From: Streptomyces sp. NBC_00620 | GTDB lineage: Bacteria; Actinomycetota; Actinomycetes; Streptomycetales; Streptomycetaceae | Length of the DNA stretch: 64,000 nt | Assembly (NCBI RefSeq): GCF_026341825.1 | Contig: NZ_JAPENY010000003.1 | Location: 1,612,001 to 1,676,000 of the forward strand | Reading direction: 5' to 3' | In this document: in pieces, positions 43,604 through 51,811 of the stretch | How positions within the stretch are numbered: the first letter of the stretch is position 1 | How the letters are laid out: each line of letters opens with the position of its first letter | Notes under the pieces: generated by a model | Told to the model about the DNA's origin: nothing | Database searches by the model: none | Seen by the model: the letters and a program-made list of their open reading frames with translations, nothing else | Program-made: the position numbers and the translations under genes

Positions 43604-44980
43604 TCAGCCCTGTGCGGCGATCCGCGCGAGTCGCTGGGCCTCTTCCCGCGTGGAGCGGGCGATCGCGTCCTCGTCGACGTGCAACAGGCGGTTGTCCTCG
43701 ACGATCTGGCGGCCGTTCACGAACGACGCCGTGACCGGGGCCGCCGCGCCGAAGACCAGTGCGGTCACCGGGTCGGCGATCGAGGCGTGGGCCAGGGTGT
43801 CGAGCTTCCACAGCACGAGGTCGGCGAGCTTGCCGGCCTCCAGGGAGCCGATCTCCGCGGCCCTGCCCAGGACTTGGGCGCCGCCGTAGGTGCCCAGGCG
43901 CAGCGCCTGACGGGCGTTGAGGGCGGCCTCGCGGTGGGCACCGAGGCGGTTGATGAGGAGCGCGTTGCGCAGTTCGGTGTGGAGTTCGCCGGACTCGTTG
44001 GAGGCGGTGCCGTCGACGCCGAGGCCGACCGGGACACCGGCCGCGAGCATGTCGGGGACGCGCGCGATCCCGGCCGCCAGACGGGCGTTGGAGGAGGGGC
44101 AGTGGGCGACACCCGTCTTCGTACGGGCGAAGGCGGCGATGTCGGAGTCGTTCATGTGGACGCAGTGCGCCATCCACACGTCCTCGCCGAGCCAGCCCGT
44201 CGACTCGAAGTAGTCGGTCGGGCCCATGCCGAACAGTTCCTTGCAGAACTGCTCCTCCTCCACGGTCTCCGAGCCGTGCGTGTGCAGCCGTACGCCCTTG
44301 CGGCGGGCCAACTCGGCGCCCTGCCGCATCAGTTCGGTGGACACGGAGAAGGGGGAGCAGGGCGCGACGGCGATCTGTGTCATCGCGCCGAAGGAGGCGT
44401 CGTGGTGCTCGTCGACGGTCGCCTCGGTGGCGGCGAGCGCCCCTTCGAGGGTCTCGACGGCGAAGTCCGGCGGCAGCCCGCCGTCCTTCTCGCTGCGGTC
44501 CATGGAGCCGCGGGCCAGGGTGAAGCGGACGCCCGTCTCGCGCGCGGCGCGGATGATCGAGCCGGACAGGTCGCCGGAGCCCTTGGGGAAGACGTAGTGG
44601 TGGTCCATGGCGGTGGTGACACCGCCGCGGGCCAGCATGGCGAGGGAGCCCTGCGCCGCCGCGTACGTCATCTGCTCGTCGATGCGCGCCCAGGTCGGGT
44701 AGAGCGCGACGAGCCAGTTGAAGAGGTTGTGGTCCGTGGCGAGGCCCCGGGTGATCCACTGGTAGAAGTGGTGGTGGGTGTTGACCAGGCCGGGGGTGGC
44801 CAGGTGTCCGGTGCCGTCGATGCGGCGGACCACGTTCTCCAGGTTCTCGGGGGCCTTTCCGGCGCCCACCGACTCGATCTTGTTGTCGGCGACGACGATG
44901 TGGCCCGAGGTGTACTCGGTGTCACCCGCGTCCACGGTCGCGATGGAACAGTTCTCGATCACGATGCGCGAAGCTGCCAC
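43604..44980 (-). CDS. 8-oxoguanine deaminase (guanine-deaminase-like amidohydrolase)
   Basis: A 458-residue metal-dependent amidohydrolase. Metal-binding His69/His71 are in NTHHHFYQW, another His in LHTHGSETVEEE near 235, one in AHCVHMND near 272 and the catalytic Asp in GVDGTASNES near 325. The whole pattern fits 8-oxoguanine deaminases, which convert 8-oxoguanine to urate; guanine deaminase or hydroxydechloroatrazine-type activity is a weaker option. Placed directly after uricase, it would feed urate into that enzyme. ATG at 44980. A hairpin-forming 162-bp gap separates it from uricase. Confidence 0.88.
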   Translation of the reverse strand: MAASRIVIENCSIATVDAGDTEYTSGHIVVADNKIESVGAGKAPENLENVVRRIDGTGHLATPGLVNTHHHFYQWITRGLATDHNLFNWLVALYPTWARIDEQMTYAAAQGSLAMLARGGVTTAMDHHYVFPKGSGDLSGSIIRAARETGVRFTLARGSMDRSEKDGGLPPDFAVETLEGALAATEATVDEHHDASFGAMTQIAVAPCSPFSVSTELMRQGAELARRKGVRLHTHGSETVEEEQFCKELFGMGPTDYFESTGWLGEDVWMAHCVHMNDSDIAAFARTKTGVAHCPSSNARLAAGIARVPDMLAAGVPVGLGVDGTASNESGELHTELRNALLINRLGAHREAALNARQALRLGTYGGAQVLGRAAEIGSLEAGKLADLVLWKLDTLAHASIADPVTALVFGAAAPVTASFVNGRQIVEDNRLLHVDEDAIARSTREEAQRLARIAAQG

Positions 44981-45008
44981 GGCGGTTCCTCGTTCTTCCC
45001 ATTGGCGG

Positions 45009-45047
45009 ACGGACCCGGGGGTCGAGCGGGGTGACGACCGGGTCCGT
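45009..45047. other. Hairpin in the uricase-deaminase gap
   Basis: ACGGACCCGG (45009-45018) and CCGGGTCCGT (45038-45047) are exact reverse complements with a 19-base spacer. The hairpin lies in the 162-bp gap downstream of uricase and upstream of the deaminase start. It may lower read-through between the two genes or mark the end of the uricase unit. Confidence 0.45.
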
Positions 45048-45142
45048 GGTGCTGTTGTTGCGCAGATGCCCCCGCTCTCCCCTGGGATCTTGACGCCGGC
45101 GCACGCGTCGGGGCTGGAGCAGCAGGGCCGCTGGATGCGGTC

Positions 45143-46066
45143 CTACAGGTTGGTGAGGTCCACCGGGATCTTCGGCTCGACTCCGTCGCGCAGGACGGTG
45201 GCCTCGATGAGGCCGTACGGGCGGTCGGCCGCGAAGTAGACCTCGTTGTCGTTCTCGAGCCCGAACGGCTTGAGATCCACCAGGAAGTGGTGCTTGTTCG
45301 GGAGCGAGAAGCGGACCTCGTCGATCTCACTGCGGTTGTTGATGATCCGCGAGCCCATTTGGTACAGGGTCTGCTGGAGGGAGAGCGAGTACGTCTCCGC
45401 GAAGGCCTGGAGCATGTGCTTCCTGACCTGGTCGTAGGACTTCTCCCAGTTGGGCATCTTCTGCTCGTCGCCGGACCAGTTGAAGCGCCAGCGGGCGGAG
45501 ACCTGGGTGGCCAGGATGCGGTCGTAGGCCTCGGGGAGCGTCGTGTACTTGTCCTTGACGTAGCCCCAGAACTCGGAGTTCGTCGAGTTCATCACCACGA
45601 GGTCCTTCAGCCCGGAGATGATCTCCCACGACGAACCGTCATAGGTGATCTGGGTGACCCGGGTCTCCTGGCCCTTGCGGACGAAGGAGTGCTTGACCTC
45701 GTCGGCGCCGATGAACTTCGAGTTGGCGTCCGAGGTCTCGATGCGCTCCCAGGAGTACTCCTCGATCCGGATGCGCGCCGTCTTGATCGGCTCCTGGCTC
45801 GTCACGAAGTGCCGGGCCAGGTGGATGCCGAACTGCTCGGCGGACTCGATGCCGTGCTCCTTGGCGAAGGCGTACACCGTGTTCTTGGTGGTGTCCGTCG
45901 GCAGGACGTTCGCGTTGGAGCCCGAGAGGTGGACCTCCTGCATGTCGCCGCTCAGCGCGACCGACACGTTCAGGTCCTTGATGTGGTGCGTGTCGCCGTC
46001 GCGGGTGATCTTGACGACGCGGTTCTCGGCCTTGCCGTACTGGTTCTGTCCCAGAATCGTGGGCAT
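45143..46066 (-). CDS. pucL: Urate oxidase (uricase)
   Basis: A 307-residue cofactor-free oxidase built from two tunnelling-fold domains; it oxidises urate to 5-hydroxyisourate and releases hydrogen peroxide. Diagnostic segments are NVLPTDTTKNTVYAFAKEHG (about 53-72; the Thr-Lys region of the active site), TTLPEAYDRILATQVSARW near 180 and VDLKPFGLENDNEVY near 275. The ATG at 46066 follows GAGGGAGC. It is the third gene after uraD and uraH on the same strand; all three steps of urate to allantoin are therefore encoded together. Confidence 0.97.
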   Translation of the reverse strand: MPTILGQNQYGKAENRVVKITRDGDTHHIKDLNVSVALSGDMQEVHLSGSNANVLPTDTTKNTVYAFAKEHGIESAEQFGIHLARHFVTSQEPIKTARIRIEEYSWERIETSDANSKFIGADEVKHSFVRKGQETRVTQITYDGSSWEIISGLKDLVVMNSTNSEFWGYVKDKYTTLPEAYDRILATQVSARWRFNWSGDEQKMPNWEKSYDQVRKHMLQAFAETYSLSLQQTLYQMGSRIINNRSEIDEVRFSLPNKHHFLVDLKPFGLENDNEVYFAADRPYGLIEATVLRDGVEPKIPVDLTNL

Positions 46067-46071
46067 GTCTG

Positions 46072-46461
46072 CTAGCTCCCTCGGTAAACGGAGTAGCCGA
46101 ACGGGTTGAGCAGCAGCGGTACGTGGTAGTGCTCGCCCGGATTGACGGCGAAGGTAATCGCCACCTCGGGGAAAAACGCGCCGCTGTCCCGATTCGCGGG
46201 GGCGTCCTGCTGCGCATCGGCTTGCTTTTTCTCGAAGTACGACTCCACGGCGAAGTCGAGCCGTACATGGGTCGTCCCCTCCGGCAGCGCCGGAAGGTCC
46301 TTGCACCGGCCGTCCGCGTCGGTCGCGGAGCCGCCGATCGCCTGCCAGTCCGCATCCCGGCCACTGCGGGCCGTGAGCTGGACGGCGACGCCCTCGGCGG
46401 GGCGTCCGACGCTGGTGTCCAGGATGTGCGTGGACACGGAGGCCGTGGTGTCGGTGCTCAT
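46072..46461 (-). CDS. uraH: 5-hydroxyisourate hydrolase
   Basis: A 129-residue transthyretin-like enzyme that hydrolyses 5-hydroxyisourate to OHCU. It has the family start STHILDTSVGRPA (His12 is catalytic), an Arg in VRLDFAVESYF and the exact C-terminal signature YRGS. The ATG at 46461 overlaps the stop of the decarboxylase gene by four bases, so the two are coupled. The residues before STHIL (about nine) are normal for bacterial enzymes. Only five bases separate it from the uricase start. Confidence 0.96.
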   Translation of the reverse strand: MSTDTTASVSTHILDTSVGRPAEGVAVQLTARSGRDADWQAIGGSATDADGRCKDLPALPEGTTHVRLDFAVESYFEKKQADAQQDAPANRDSGAFFPEVAITFAVNPGEHYHVPLLLNPFGYSVYRGS

Positions 46462-46976
46462 GCTTCATCTTCCTGCTGTACGAGATTGGCCAGACGGATG
46501 CGGTTGATCTTGCCCAGCTCGGCGCGGACGATCTCGCGCTCCTGCTCCGGCGAGTTGCCGATCCGTTCCTTGACCGCGTCGCGCATCTGCTCGCCGGTCC
46601 TGCCTGTGGCGCAGATGAGGAAGACGTGGCCGAACCTCTCCTGGTACGCCAGGTTCAGTTCGAGCATCTCCTCCTTGAGCTCCTCGGAGGCGCCGGCCAT
46701 GCCGCGCTGCTCCCGAGAGGAGGTCGGGTCACCGGGCTTGGGCCGGCCGATCGGAGGATGCCCGGCCATCGCCTCCGCCAGGTCCGCGGTGGTCAGCTCG
46801 GCCATGACGGCGTCGCTCGCGGCGAGGAGGTCGGCGAGACTTTCGAAGGGGCGGCGGGCGAGCAGGCCGCGCCCCCATGCCGATGAGGCGCACGCCTCGT
46901 GGAGGGCGGCGGTTGCCGCGTGCTCCTCCAGGGCGTTGAACCGGGCGAGGCCCGGTGTCGAGGAACTCGAAGTCAC
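46458..46976 (-). CDS. uraD: OHCU decarboxylase
   Basis: A 172-residue all-helical enzyme that decarboxylates 2-oxo-4-hydroxy-4-carboxy-5-ureidoimidazoline to S-allantoin. Visible motifs are the catalytic His in MAGHPPIG (about 95-102) and the Ser-Glu region in SSREQ, with FGHVFLICATGRT near 130. The GTG at 46976 has GGAGG five bases upstream and is preferred over the start at 47039, which would overlap the operator. It is first in the uraD-uraH-uricase unit. The TCAAC-N5-GTTGA dyad lies 65-79 bp upstream. Confidence 0.94.
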   Translation of the reverse strand: MTSSSSTPGLARFNALEEHAATAALHEACASSAWGRGLLARRPFESLADLLAASDAVMAELTTADLAEAMAGHPPIGRPKPGDPTSSREQRGMAGASEELKEEMLELNLAYQERFGHVFLICATGRTGEQMRDAVKERIGNSPEQEREIVRAELGKINRIRLANLVQQEDEA

Positions 46977-47040
46977 GGGGGCCTCCGTGGCCTTGTTGCT
47001 GGACGGGCTGCGGATAGCTAACGCCCTCGGAAACACCACG

Positions 47041-47055
47041 TCAACACTTTGTTGA
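47041..47055. promoter_or_regulatory. TCAAC-N5-GTTGA palindrome upstream of uraD
   Basis: TCAACACTTTGTTGA is a perfect dyad 65 bp before the uraD start. It matches the class seen at allantoinase, aceB and katA. No TTCCR-N5-YGGAA partner is seen beside it, so this promoter has the second site class alone. Confidence 0.6.
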
Positions 47056-47068
47056 AAACTTCGGGTAA

Positions 47069-47106
47069 CAAAAACCGCCGCCCTGGCACTCCGGACGGCG
47101 GCGGGT
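47069..47106 (-). terminator. Rho-independent terminator of the HTH operon
   Basis: CCGCCGCC (47075-47082) and GGCGGCGG (47097-47104) form a stem; read on the minus strand it is followed by TTTTTGTT. It lies just after the HTH gene stop (47151) and before the uraD promoter. It is one of few sites in the window with a T-run. Confidence 0.75.
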
Positions 47107-47150
47107 CACAACCGGCACGCCTTCAGCGAGCCCGGTCACGTTTCCCCAGG

Positions 47151-47519
47151 TCAGGAGTCCTTCTCCCGGTTCAGATAGTTGTAGACGGTGAAGCGGCTCA
47201 CCCCGAGGGCGCTCGCCACCGTCTCCACACCGTGCCGCACGGAGAAGGCGCCGCGCGACTCCAGTATCCGTACGACCTCCTGCTTGGCCTTGCGGTCGAG
47301 GTCGGCCAGCGGCTTGCCCCGCTTGCGCTCCAGGGCGGCCAGGATGTGGTCGAGGGAGTCGGCGAGCTGCGGCAGACGTACGGCGACGACGTCCGCGCCC
47401 TCCCAGGACAGCACGACGTCGTCGGCGCCGGCCTGGTCCAGCGGCAGCATCTCGCCACCCATGGCATCGACGAGCGGCTTGACCGCCGTAACGAAGGGGT
47501 CGTCCCCGAAACCGGTCAC
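47151..47519 (-). CDS. Helix-turn-helix protein (DauR/YheO C-terminal HTH type)
   Basis: A 122-residue protein. The C-terminal half (about 78-120) is a YheO/DauR-type helix-turn-helix: ESRGAFSVRHGVETVASALGVSRFTVYNYLNR. The N-terminal half (PLVDAMGGEMLPLDQAGADDVVLSWEG) looks like a truncated sensing part. Its GTG at 47519 overlaps the stop of the small gene upstream, so the two are coupled. It is encoded between the urate operon and the divergent hyi-glxR operon and could regulate one of them. It has not been recognised as a characterised regulator. Confidence 0.82.
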   Translation of the reverse strand: MTGFGDDPFVTAVKPLVDAMGGEMLPLDQAGADDVVLSWEGADVVAVRLPQLADSLDHILAALERKRGKPLADLDRKAKQEVVRILESRGAFSVRHGVETVASALGVSRFTVYNYLNREKDS

Positions 47520-47767
47520 TTATCGCCCTCCCCGACCACGTTCACCTGGAGCGAGACCCGCGAGGCCCCCGCCTCCAGCGCCTTGCGCAGCAGTGCGTCG
47601 ACCGCGGTGAGCACCGCGTCCGCACCACCCTCCGCGGTGTTGCCGAACGGACCGACGTCCACGGCGTCCAGCTCGGCCGCCTCGATGACCTCACGGGCGA
47701 CCAGCGCGTGCGGGGGCGCCTCGTCGAGGTCGAAGGGCTCGGTCGTGAACTCCACTCTCAATCGCAC
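47516..47767 (-). CDS. Small protein, thiamine-binding (MTH1187-like) family candidate
   Basis: An 83-residue protein starting RLRVEFTTEPFDLDEAPPHA, with VVREVIEAAELDAVDVGPFGNTAEG-like core and a final strand SRVSLQVNVVGE. The ferredoxin-like beta-alpha-beta pattern and length fit the MTH1187/YkoF-type thiamine-binding proteins. If so, it could relate to glyoxylate carboligase, a ThDP enzyme of the same regulon, but that is speculation. GTG at 47767 with AGGTTGAG upstream; coupled to the HTH gene by a GTGA overlap. Confidence 0.65.
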   Translation of the reverse strand: MRLRVEFTTEPFDLDEAPPHALVAREVIEAAELDAVDVGPFGNTAEGGADAVLTAVDALLRKALEAGASRVSLQVNVVGEGDK

Positions 47768-47840
47768 GCGCTCAACCTACTGCGCGGTGTCGATTTTCCG
47801 GCAGCCCCCTCTTGACAAGCCGCGACACACGACGGCAATC

Positions 47841-47876
47841 TTCCATTAAGCAGAAACGAACTTCCACCATACGGAA
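47841..47876. promoter_or_regulatory. Two TTCCA-type sites between the HTH operon and hyi
   Basis: TTCCATTAAGCAGAA (47841-47855, mismatched right half) and TTCCACCATACGGAA (47862-47876, matches TTCCR-N5-YGGAA) have centres 21 bp apart, two helical turns. They lie in the 162-bp divergent region and could control both directions. The gcl promoter has the same 21-bp spacing. Confidence 0.65.
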
Positions 47877-47929
47877 TCGGTTCGGTCAGCACATCGGAAT
47901 CGCCGACACGGAAGGGAGCGCCGACCCCT

Positions 47930-48769
47930 ATGGGACTCGCGGACCAGCGCTTCAACGTCAACCTGTCGATCCTCTTCACGGAGCTCCCGCTCCTGGAGCG
48001 TCCCGCGGCCGCCGCCGCGGCGGGCTTCACGGCGGTCGAGCTGTGGTGGCCCTGGATCGACTCCCCCACCCCCGAGCAGTCCGAGCTCGACGCCCTCAAG
48101 CAGGCGATCGAGGACGCGGGCGTGCAGCTCACGGGCCTGAACTTCTACGCCGGACAACTCCCGGGCCCGGACCGCGGCGCCCTGTCGATCCCCGGCGAGG
48201 AGTCGGTGAAGTTCCACGCCAACATCGATGTGGCGGCGGACTTCGCCCAGTCGCTTGGCTGCAAGGCGCTCAACGCGCTGTACGGCAACCGCGTCGAGGG
48301 CGTGGACCCGGCCGAGCAGGACGAACTCGCCCTGGAGAACCTGGTACTGGCCGCCCGCGCGGCCGACCGCATCGGCGCGATCCTGCTGATCGAGACCCTC
48401 AACAAGCCCGAGTCGCCGCTCTACCCGCTGGTGACCGCCCCGGCCGGCATCGAGATCGTCGACAAGGTCAACGAGGCCACCGGCCTCGGCAACGCCAAGT
48501 TCCTCATGGACCTCTACCACCTGTCCATGAACGGCGAGGACCTGCCCTCGGTCATCGAGCAGTACGCAGCCAAGACCGGCCACGTGCAGATCGCCGACAA
48601 CCCGGGCCGGGGCGCGCCGGGCACCGGCTCGCTCCCCCTGGAAGACCTCCTCGACCAGCTGAAGAAGGCCGGTTACGAGGGCTGGGTCGGCCTGGAGTAC
48701 AAGCCGGGCGACCGGCCGAGCGCCGAGTCCTTCGAGTGGCTGCCCGCAGCGGCCCGAGCCGCCCGCTGA
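47930..48769 (+). CDS. hyi: Hydroxypyruvate isomerase
   Basis: A 279-residue TIM-barrel enzyme of the AP-endonuclease-2/xylose-isomerase-like fold. It interconverts hydroxypyruvate and tartronate semialdehyde. Typical segments are RFNVNLSILFTELPLLERP at the start, AVELWWPW near 36, LIETLNKPE near 145 with a metal-binding Glu, HVQIADNPGRGAPGTG near 218 and GLEYKPG near 254. Usually about 260 residues. ATG at 47930. It is first in the hyi-glxR unit and carries two regulon sites upstream. Together with Gcl and GlxR it converts glyoxylate to glycerate. Confidence 0.95.
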   Translation: MGLADQRFNVNLSILFTELPLLERPAAAAAAGFTAVELWWPWIDSPTPEQSELDALKQAIEDAGVQLTGLNFYAGQLPGPDRGALSIPGEESVKFHANIDVAADFAQSLGCKALNALYGNRVEGVDPAEQDELALENLVLAARAADRIGAILLIETLNKPESPLYPLVTAPAGIEIVDKVNEATGLGNAKFLMDLYHLSMNGEDLPSVIEQYAAKTGHVQIADNPGRGAPGTGSLPLEDLLDQLKKAGYEGWVGLEYKPGDRPSAESFEWLPAAARAAR

Positions 48770-48813
48770 GCGGCAACTCACCGACGTATCACAGCAGTCA
48801 GAGAGGCACCCCC

Positions 48814-49707
48814 ATGAGCAGCAATCTTCCCAAGGTCGCGTGGATCGGTCTCGGCATCATGGGCTCCCCCATGTCCGAGAACCTGATCAAGGCCGGATAC
48901 GACGTCACCGGCTTCACCCTGGAGCAGGACAAGCTGGAGCGCCTTGCCGGCGCCGGCGGCACCGCGGCGGGCTCGATCGCCGAGGCCGTGCGGGACGCCG
49001 ACGTGGTGATCACCATGGTGCCCGCGTCCCCGCACGTCGAGGCCATCGCGTACGGCCCCGACGGCATCCTCGAGAACGCGCGGTCCGGCGCGCTCCTGAT
49101 CGACATGTCGTCCATCACCCCGCAGACCTCCGTGGACCTCGCGAAGGCCGCCAAGGAGAAGGGCATCCGTGTCCTGGACGCCCCTGTGTCGGGTGGCGAG
49201 GCCGGTGCCGTCGAGGCGGTGCTGTCGATCATGGTCGGCGGCGAGCAGGCCGACTTCGACGAGGCCGAGCCGGTCTTCGAGGCCCTCGGCAAGACCATCG
49301 TGCTGTGCGGTCCGCACGGCTCGGGCCAGACCGTGAAGGCCGCCAACCAGCTGATCGTCGCCGTGAACATCCAGGCGTGCGCCGAGGCCGTGGTCTTCCT
49401 GGAGAAGTCCGGCGTGAACCTGAGCGCCGCCCTCGACGTCCTCAACGGCGGCCTCGCGGGCTCGACCGTGCTGACGCGGAAGAAGGACAACTTCCTGAAC
49501 CGCGACTTCAAGCCGGGCTTCCGCATCGACCTCCACCACAAGGACATGGGCATCGTCACGGACGCCGCCCGCAATGTCGGTGCGGCCCTCCCGGTCGGCG
49601 CCGTGGTGGCCCAGCTCGTCGCCAGCCTGCGCGCGCAGGGCGACGGCGGCCTGGACCACTCGGCCCTGCTGCGGGCCGTGGAGCGCCTCTCCGGCGCCCA
49701 GGTCTGA
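48814..49707 (+). CDS. glxR: 2-hydroxy-3-oxopropionate (tartronate semialdehyde) reductase
   Basis: A 297-residue beta-hydroxyacid dehydrogenase. The Rossmann motif GLGIMG is at residues 12-17, DAPVSGGEAGA near 127, the catalytic Lys in GQTVKAANQ near 174 and the FNRDFKPGFRIDLHHKD-like C-terminal segment. It reduces tartronate semialdehyde to D-glycerate with NAD(P)H. The ATG at 48814 is chosen because it starts the fold; the longer open frame runs into hyi. It follows hyi by 44 bp and is followed by a strong hairpin terminator. A glycerate kinase is not in the window. Confidence 0.95.
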   Translation: MSSNLPKVAWIGLGIMGSPMSENLIKAGYDVTGFTLEQDKLERLAGAGGTAAGSIAEAVRDADVVITMVPASPHVEAIAYGPDGILENARSGALLIDMSSITPQTSVDLAKAAKEKGIRVLDAPVSGGEAGAVEAVLSIMVGGEQADFDEAEPVFEALGKTIVLCGPHGSGQTVKAANQLIVAVNIQACAEAVVFLEKSGVNLSAALDVLNGGLAGSTVLTRKKDNFLNRDFKPGFRIDLHHKDMGIVTDAARNVGAALPVGAVVAQLVASLRAQGDGGLDHSALLRAVERLSGAQV

Positions 49708-49732
49708 GCCCAGGCCGACGTCTTCGAAACTT

Positions 49733-49790
49733 CCGGGCCACGGCGGCGCTGACACCTGTCCTGTCGCGCCCATGCGCCGCCGTGGCCCGG
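49733..49790. terminator. Terminator hairpin after glxR
   Basis: CCGGGCCACGGCGGCGC (49733-49749) and its exact reverse complement (49774-49790) form a 17-bp stem with a 24-base loop, 26 bp after the glxR stop. No T-run follows. Confidence 0.7.
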
Positions 49791-49806
49791 ATTCATACCC
49801 TTGACT

Positions 49807-49876
49807 TCAACAAACTGTTGACGTCCGGTTCGCCCTGAACCTAGGCTCCACGAAGCGGAAGCTCCACCAAGCGGAA
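49807..49876. promoter_or_regulatory. Three palindromes upstream of catalase
   Basis: TCAACAAACTGTTGA (49807-49821) is a perfect TCAAC-N5-GTTGA dyad. It is followed by CTCCACGAAGCGGAA (49846-49860) and CTCCACCAAGCGGAA (49862-49876), a 16-bp direct repeat of two TTCCR-N5-YGGAA-like sites with one changed base. They are 46-115 bp before the catalase start and tie it to the purine regulon. Confidence 0.65.
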
Positions 49877-49921
49877 GAAGATTTCCACTAGCCCCGCTGC
49901 CCTCTCGTACGGAAGGTCACG

Positions 49922-51379
49922 ATGTCGAAGCGCGTGCTTACGACCGAGTCCGGCGCTCCGGTCGCCGACAACCAGAACTCCGCCACCGCCGGCGCAGGCG
50001 GCCCGCTGCTCCTCCAGGACCAGCACCTCCTGGAGAAGCTCGCCCGGTTCAACCGCGAGCGCATCCCGGAGCGCGTGGTGCACGCCCGCGGCTCCGGGGC
50101 GTACGGCTACTTCGAGGTCACCGACGACGTCACCGGCTTCACCCACGCCGACTTCCTGAACACCGTCGGCAAGCGCACCGAGGTCTTCCTGCGCTTCTCC
50201 ACGGTGGCCGACAACCTCGGCGGCGCGGACGCGGTCCGTGACCCCCGCGGTTTCGCGCTGAAGTTCTACACGGAGGAAGGGAACTACGACCTCGTAGGGA
50301 ACAACACTCCGGTCTTCTTCATCAAGGACCCGATCAAGTTCCCCGACTTCATCCACTCCCAGAAGCGCGACCCGTTCACGGGCAAGCAGGAGCCGGACAA
50401 CGTCTGGGACTTCTGGGCGCACGCCCCCGAGGCGACGCACCAGATCACCTGGCTGATGGGCGACCGAGGCATCCCGGCCTCCTACCGCCATATGAACGGC
50501 TACGGCTCGCACACCTACCAGTGGACGAACGCCGAGGGCGAGGCCTTCTTCGTCAAGTACCACTTCAAGACGAACCAGGGCATCCGCAGCCTGTCGAGCG
50601 AGCAGGGCGCGGAGATCGCGGGCAAGGACCCCAACTCCCACCAGACGGACCTGCTCCAGGCCATCGAGCGGGGCGTCAACCCGTCCTGGACGCTGCACGT
50701 GCAGATCATGCCGGCGGCGGACACGGCGGAGTACCGCTTCAACCCCTTCGACCTCACCAAGGTGTGGCCGCACCAGGACTACCCGCTGCAGCGCGTGGGC
50801 CGCCTTGTCCTGGACCGCAACCCCGACAACGTCTTCGCCGAGGTCGAGCAGGCCGCGTTCTCCCCGAACAACTTCGTGCCGGGCATCGGCCCCTCGCCGG
50901 ACAAGATGCTCCAGGGCCGCCTGTTCGCGTACGCCGACGCGCACCGCTACCGCCTGGGCGTCAACCACACGCTGCTCGCGGTGAACGCCCCGAAGGCGAC
51001 CGTCGCGAACAACTACGGCCGGGACGGCTTCATGGCCTCCAACGCGCAGGGCCGCGCCGCGAAGAACTACGAGCCGAACTCGTACGACGGCCCGGCCGAG
51101 ACAGGCCGCCCGCTGTCGGCGCCGCTCGCGGTGCACGGCCACACGGGCACGCACGAGGCCCCTCTGCACACCAAGGACGACCACTTCTTCCAGGCGGGCG
51201 AGCTGTACCGCCTGATGTCCGCGGAGGAGAAGTCCCGTCTGATCGCGAACATCGCCGGCGGCCTCTCGCAGGTCTCCCGCGACGACGTGATCGAGAAGAA
51301 CCTCGCCCACTTCCACGCCGCCGACCCGGAGTACGGCAAGCGCGTGGCGGAGGCGGTCCGCGCCCTGCGCGAGGACTGA
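49922..51379 (+). CDS. katA: Catalase (small-subunit, clade 3 type)
   Basis: A 485-residue monofunctional heme catalase. Catalytic His54 (RVVHARGSGAYG), Asn127 (LVGNNTPVFF) and the proximal heme ligand Tyr337 (RLFAYADAHRYRLG) are present, so it breaks down hydrogen peroxide. The length fits the small-subunit group. Three likely regulon operators lie upstream, so expression may follow the allantoin/urate genes. That fits peroxide removal, since uricase makes hydrogen peroxide. ATG at 49922. The gene lies between the glxR terminator and a long gap. Confidence 0.97.
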   Translation: MSKRVLTTESGAPVADNQNSATAGAGGPLLLQDQHLLEKLARFNRERIPERVVHARGSGAYGYFEVTDDVTGFTHADFLNTVGKRTEVFLRFSTVADNLGGADAVRDPRGFALKFYTEEGNYDLVGNNTPVFFIKDPIKFPDFIHSQKRDPFTGKQEPDNVWDFWAHAPEATHQITWLMGDRGIPASYRHMNGYGSHTYQWTNAEGEAFFVKYHFKTNQGIRSLSSEQGAEIAGKDPNSHQTDLLQAIERGVNPSWTLHVQIMPAADTAEYRFNPFDLTKVWPHQDYPLQRVGRLVLDRNPDNVFAEVEQAAFSPNNFVPGIGPSPDKMLQGRLFAYADAHRYRLGVNHTLLAVNAPKATVANNYGRDGFMASNAQGRAAKNYEPNSYDGPAETGRPLSAPLAVHGHTGTHEAPLHTKDDHFFQAGELYRLMSAEEKSRLIANIAGGLSQVSRDDVIEKNLAHFHAADPEYGKRVAEAVRALRED

Positions 51380-51811
51380 GCCTCAACTCAAGGGCTGCGT
51401 CCGGGATCTGACGGGAGGTCGGATACCGGACGCGCGCCCGCCGCGACCGTGAACCCGGATGAGGGGTGTCACACGGTCCGCAGGCGGGCAGGCCGAGGAC
51501 CGCGGCGGCGTGCGAGCCAGTGCGGTGGTGAAGGTCCCAGGGCCCCCTTCTCGACCTGAGGGAAGGCGGCCCCGGTTCCATCGCATCCGCCGCGGTCCCA
51601 GCCACACAGCAGGATCACCGGCTCCGTCCGGCGGCGCGAATGTCCTGTCGCGCTCAGCCTCGCGCCGTCGGACGGCTACAACCTCACAGATCACCGGTCC
51701 AGAGCGCCGGGTACGGACGGTCCCGTACCCGGCGCTCCGCCGTGCTGTCCGGGTGCGGTTTCCACCGCTTCTCCGGGTGCGGTTTCCAGCTCCGCGCAGG
51801 AGCCTGAAGGC
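51380..51811. other. 432-bp gap with no recognisable gene
   Basis: No start/RBS combination gives a credible protein here. Two features stand out: a perfect 15-bp hairpin (51702-51716 with 51723-51737) with loop ACGGTC, and a direct repeat of TCCGGGTGCGGTTTCCA near 51750-51795 just before the next gene. The hairpin could end the catalase transcript, although it is 320 bp away. Confidence 0.6.
51702..51737. terminator. Perfect 15-bp hairpin in the catalase-downstream gap
   Basis: GAGCGCCGGGTACGG (51702-51716) pairs exactly with CCGTACCCGGCGCTC (51723-51737) around a six-base loop. Its distance from the catalase stop (320 bp) is long for a terminator; it may instead be a regulatory structure before the small gene at 51812. 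Confidence 0.45.
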
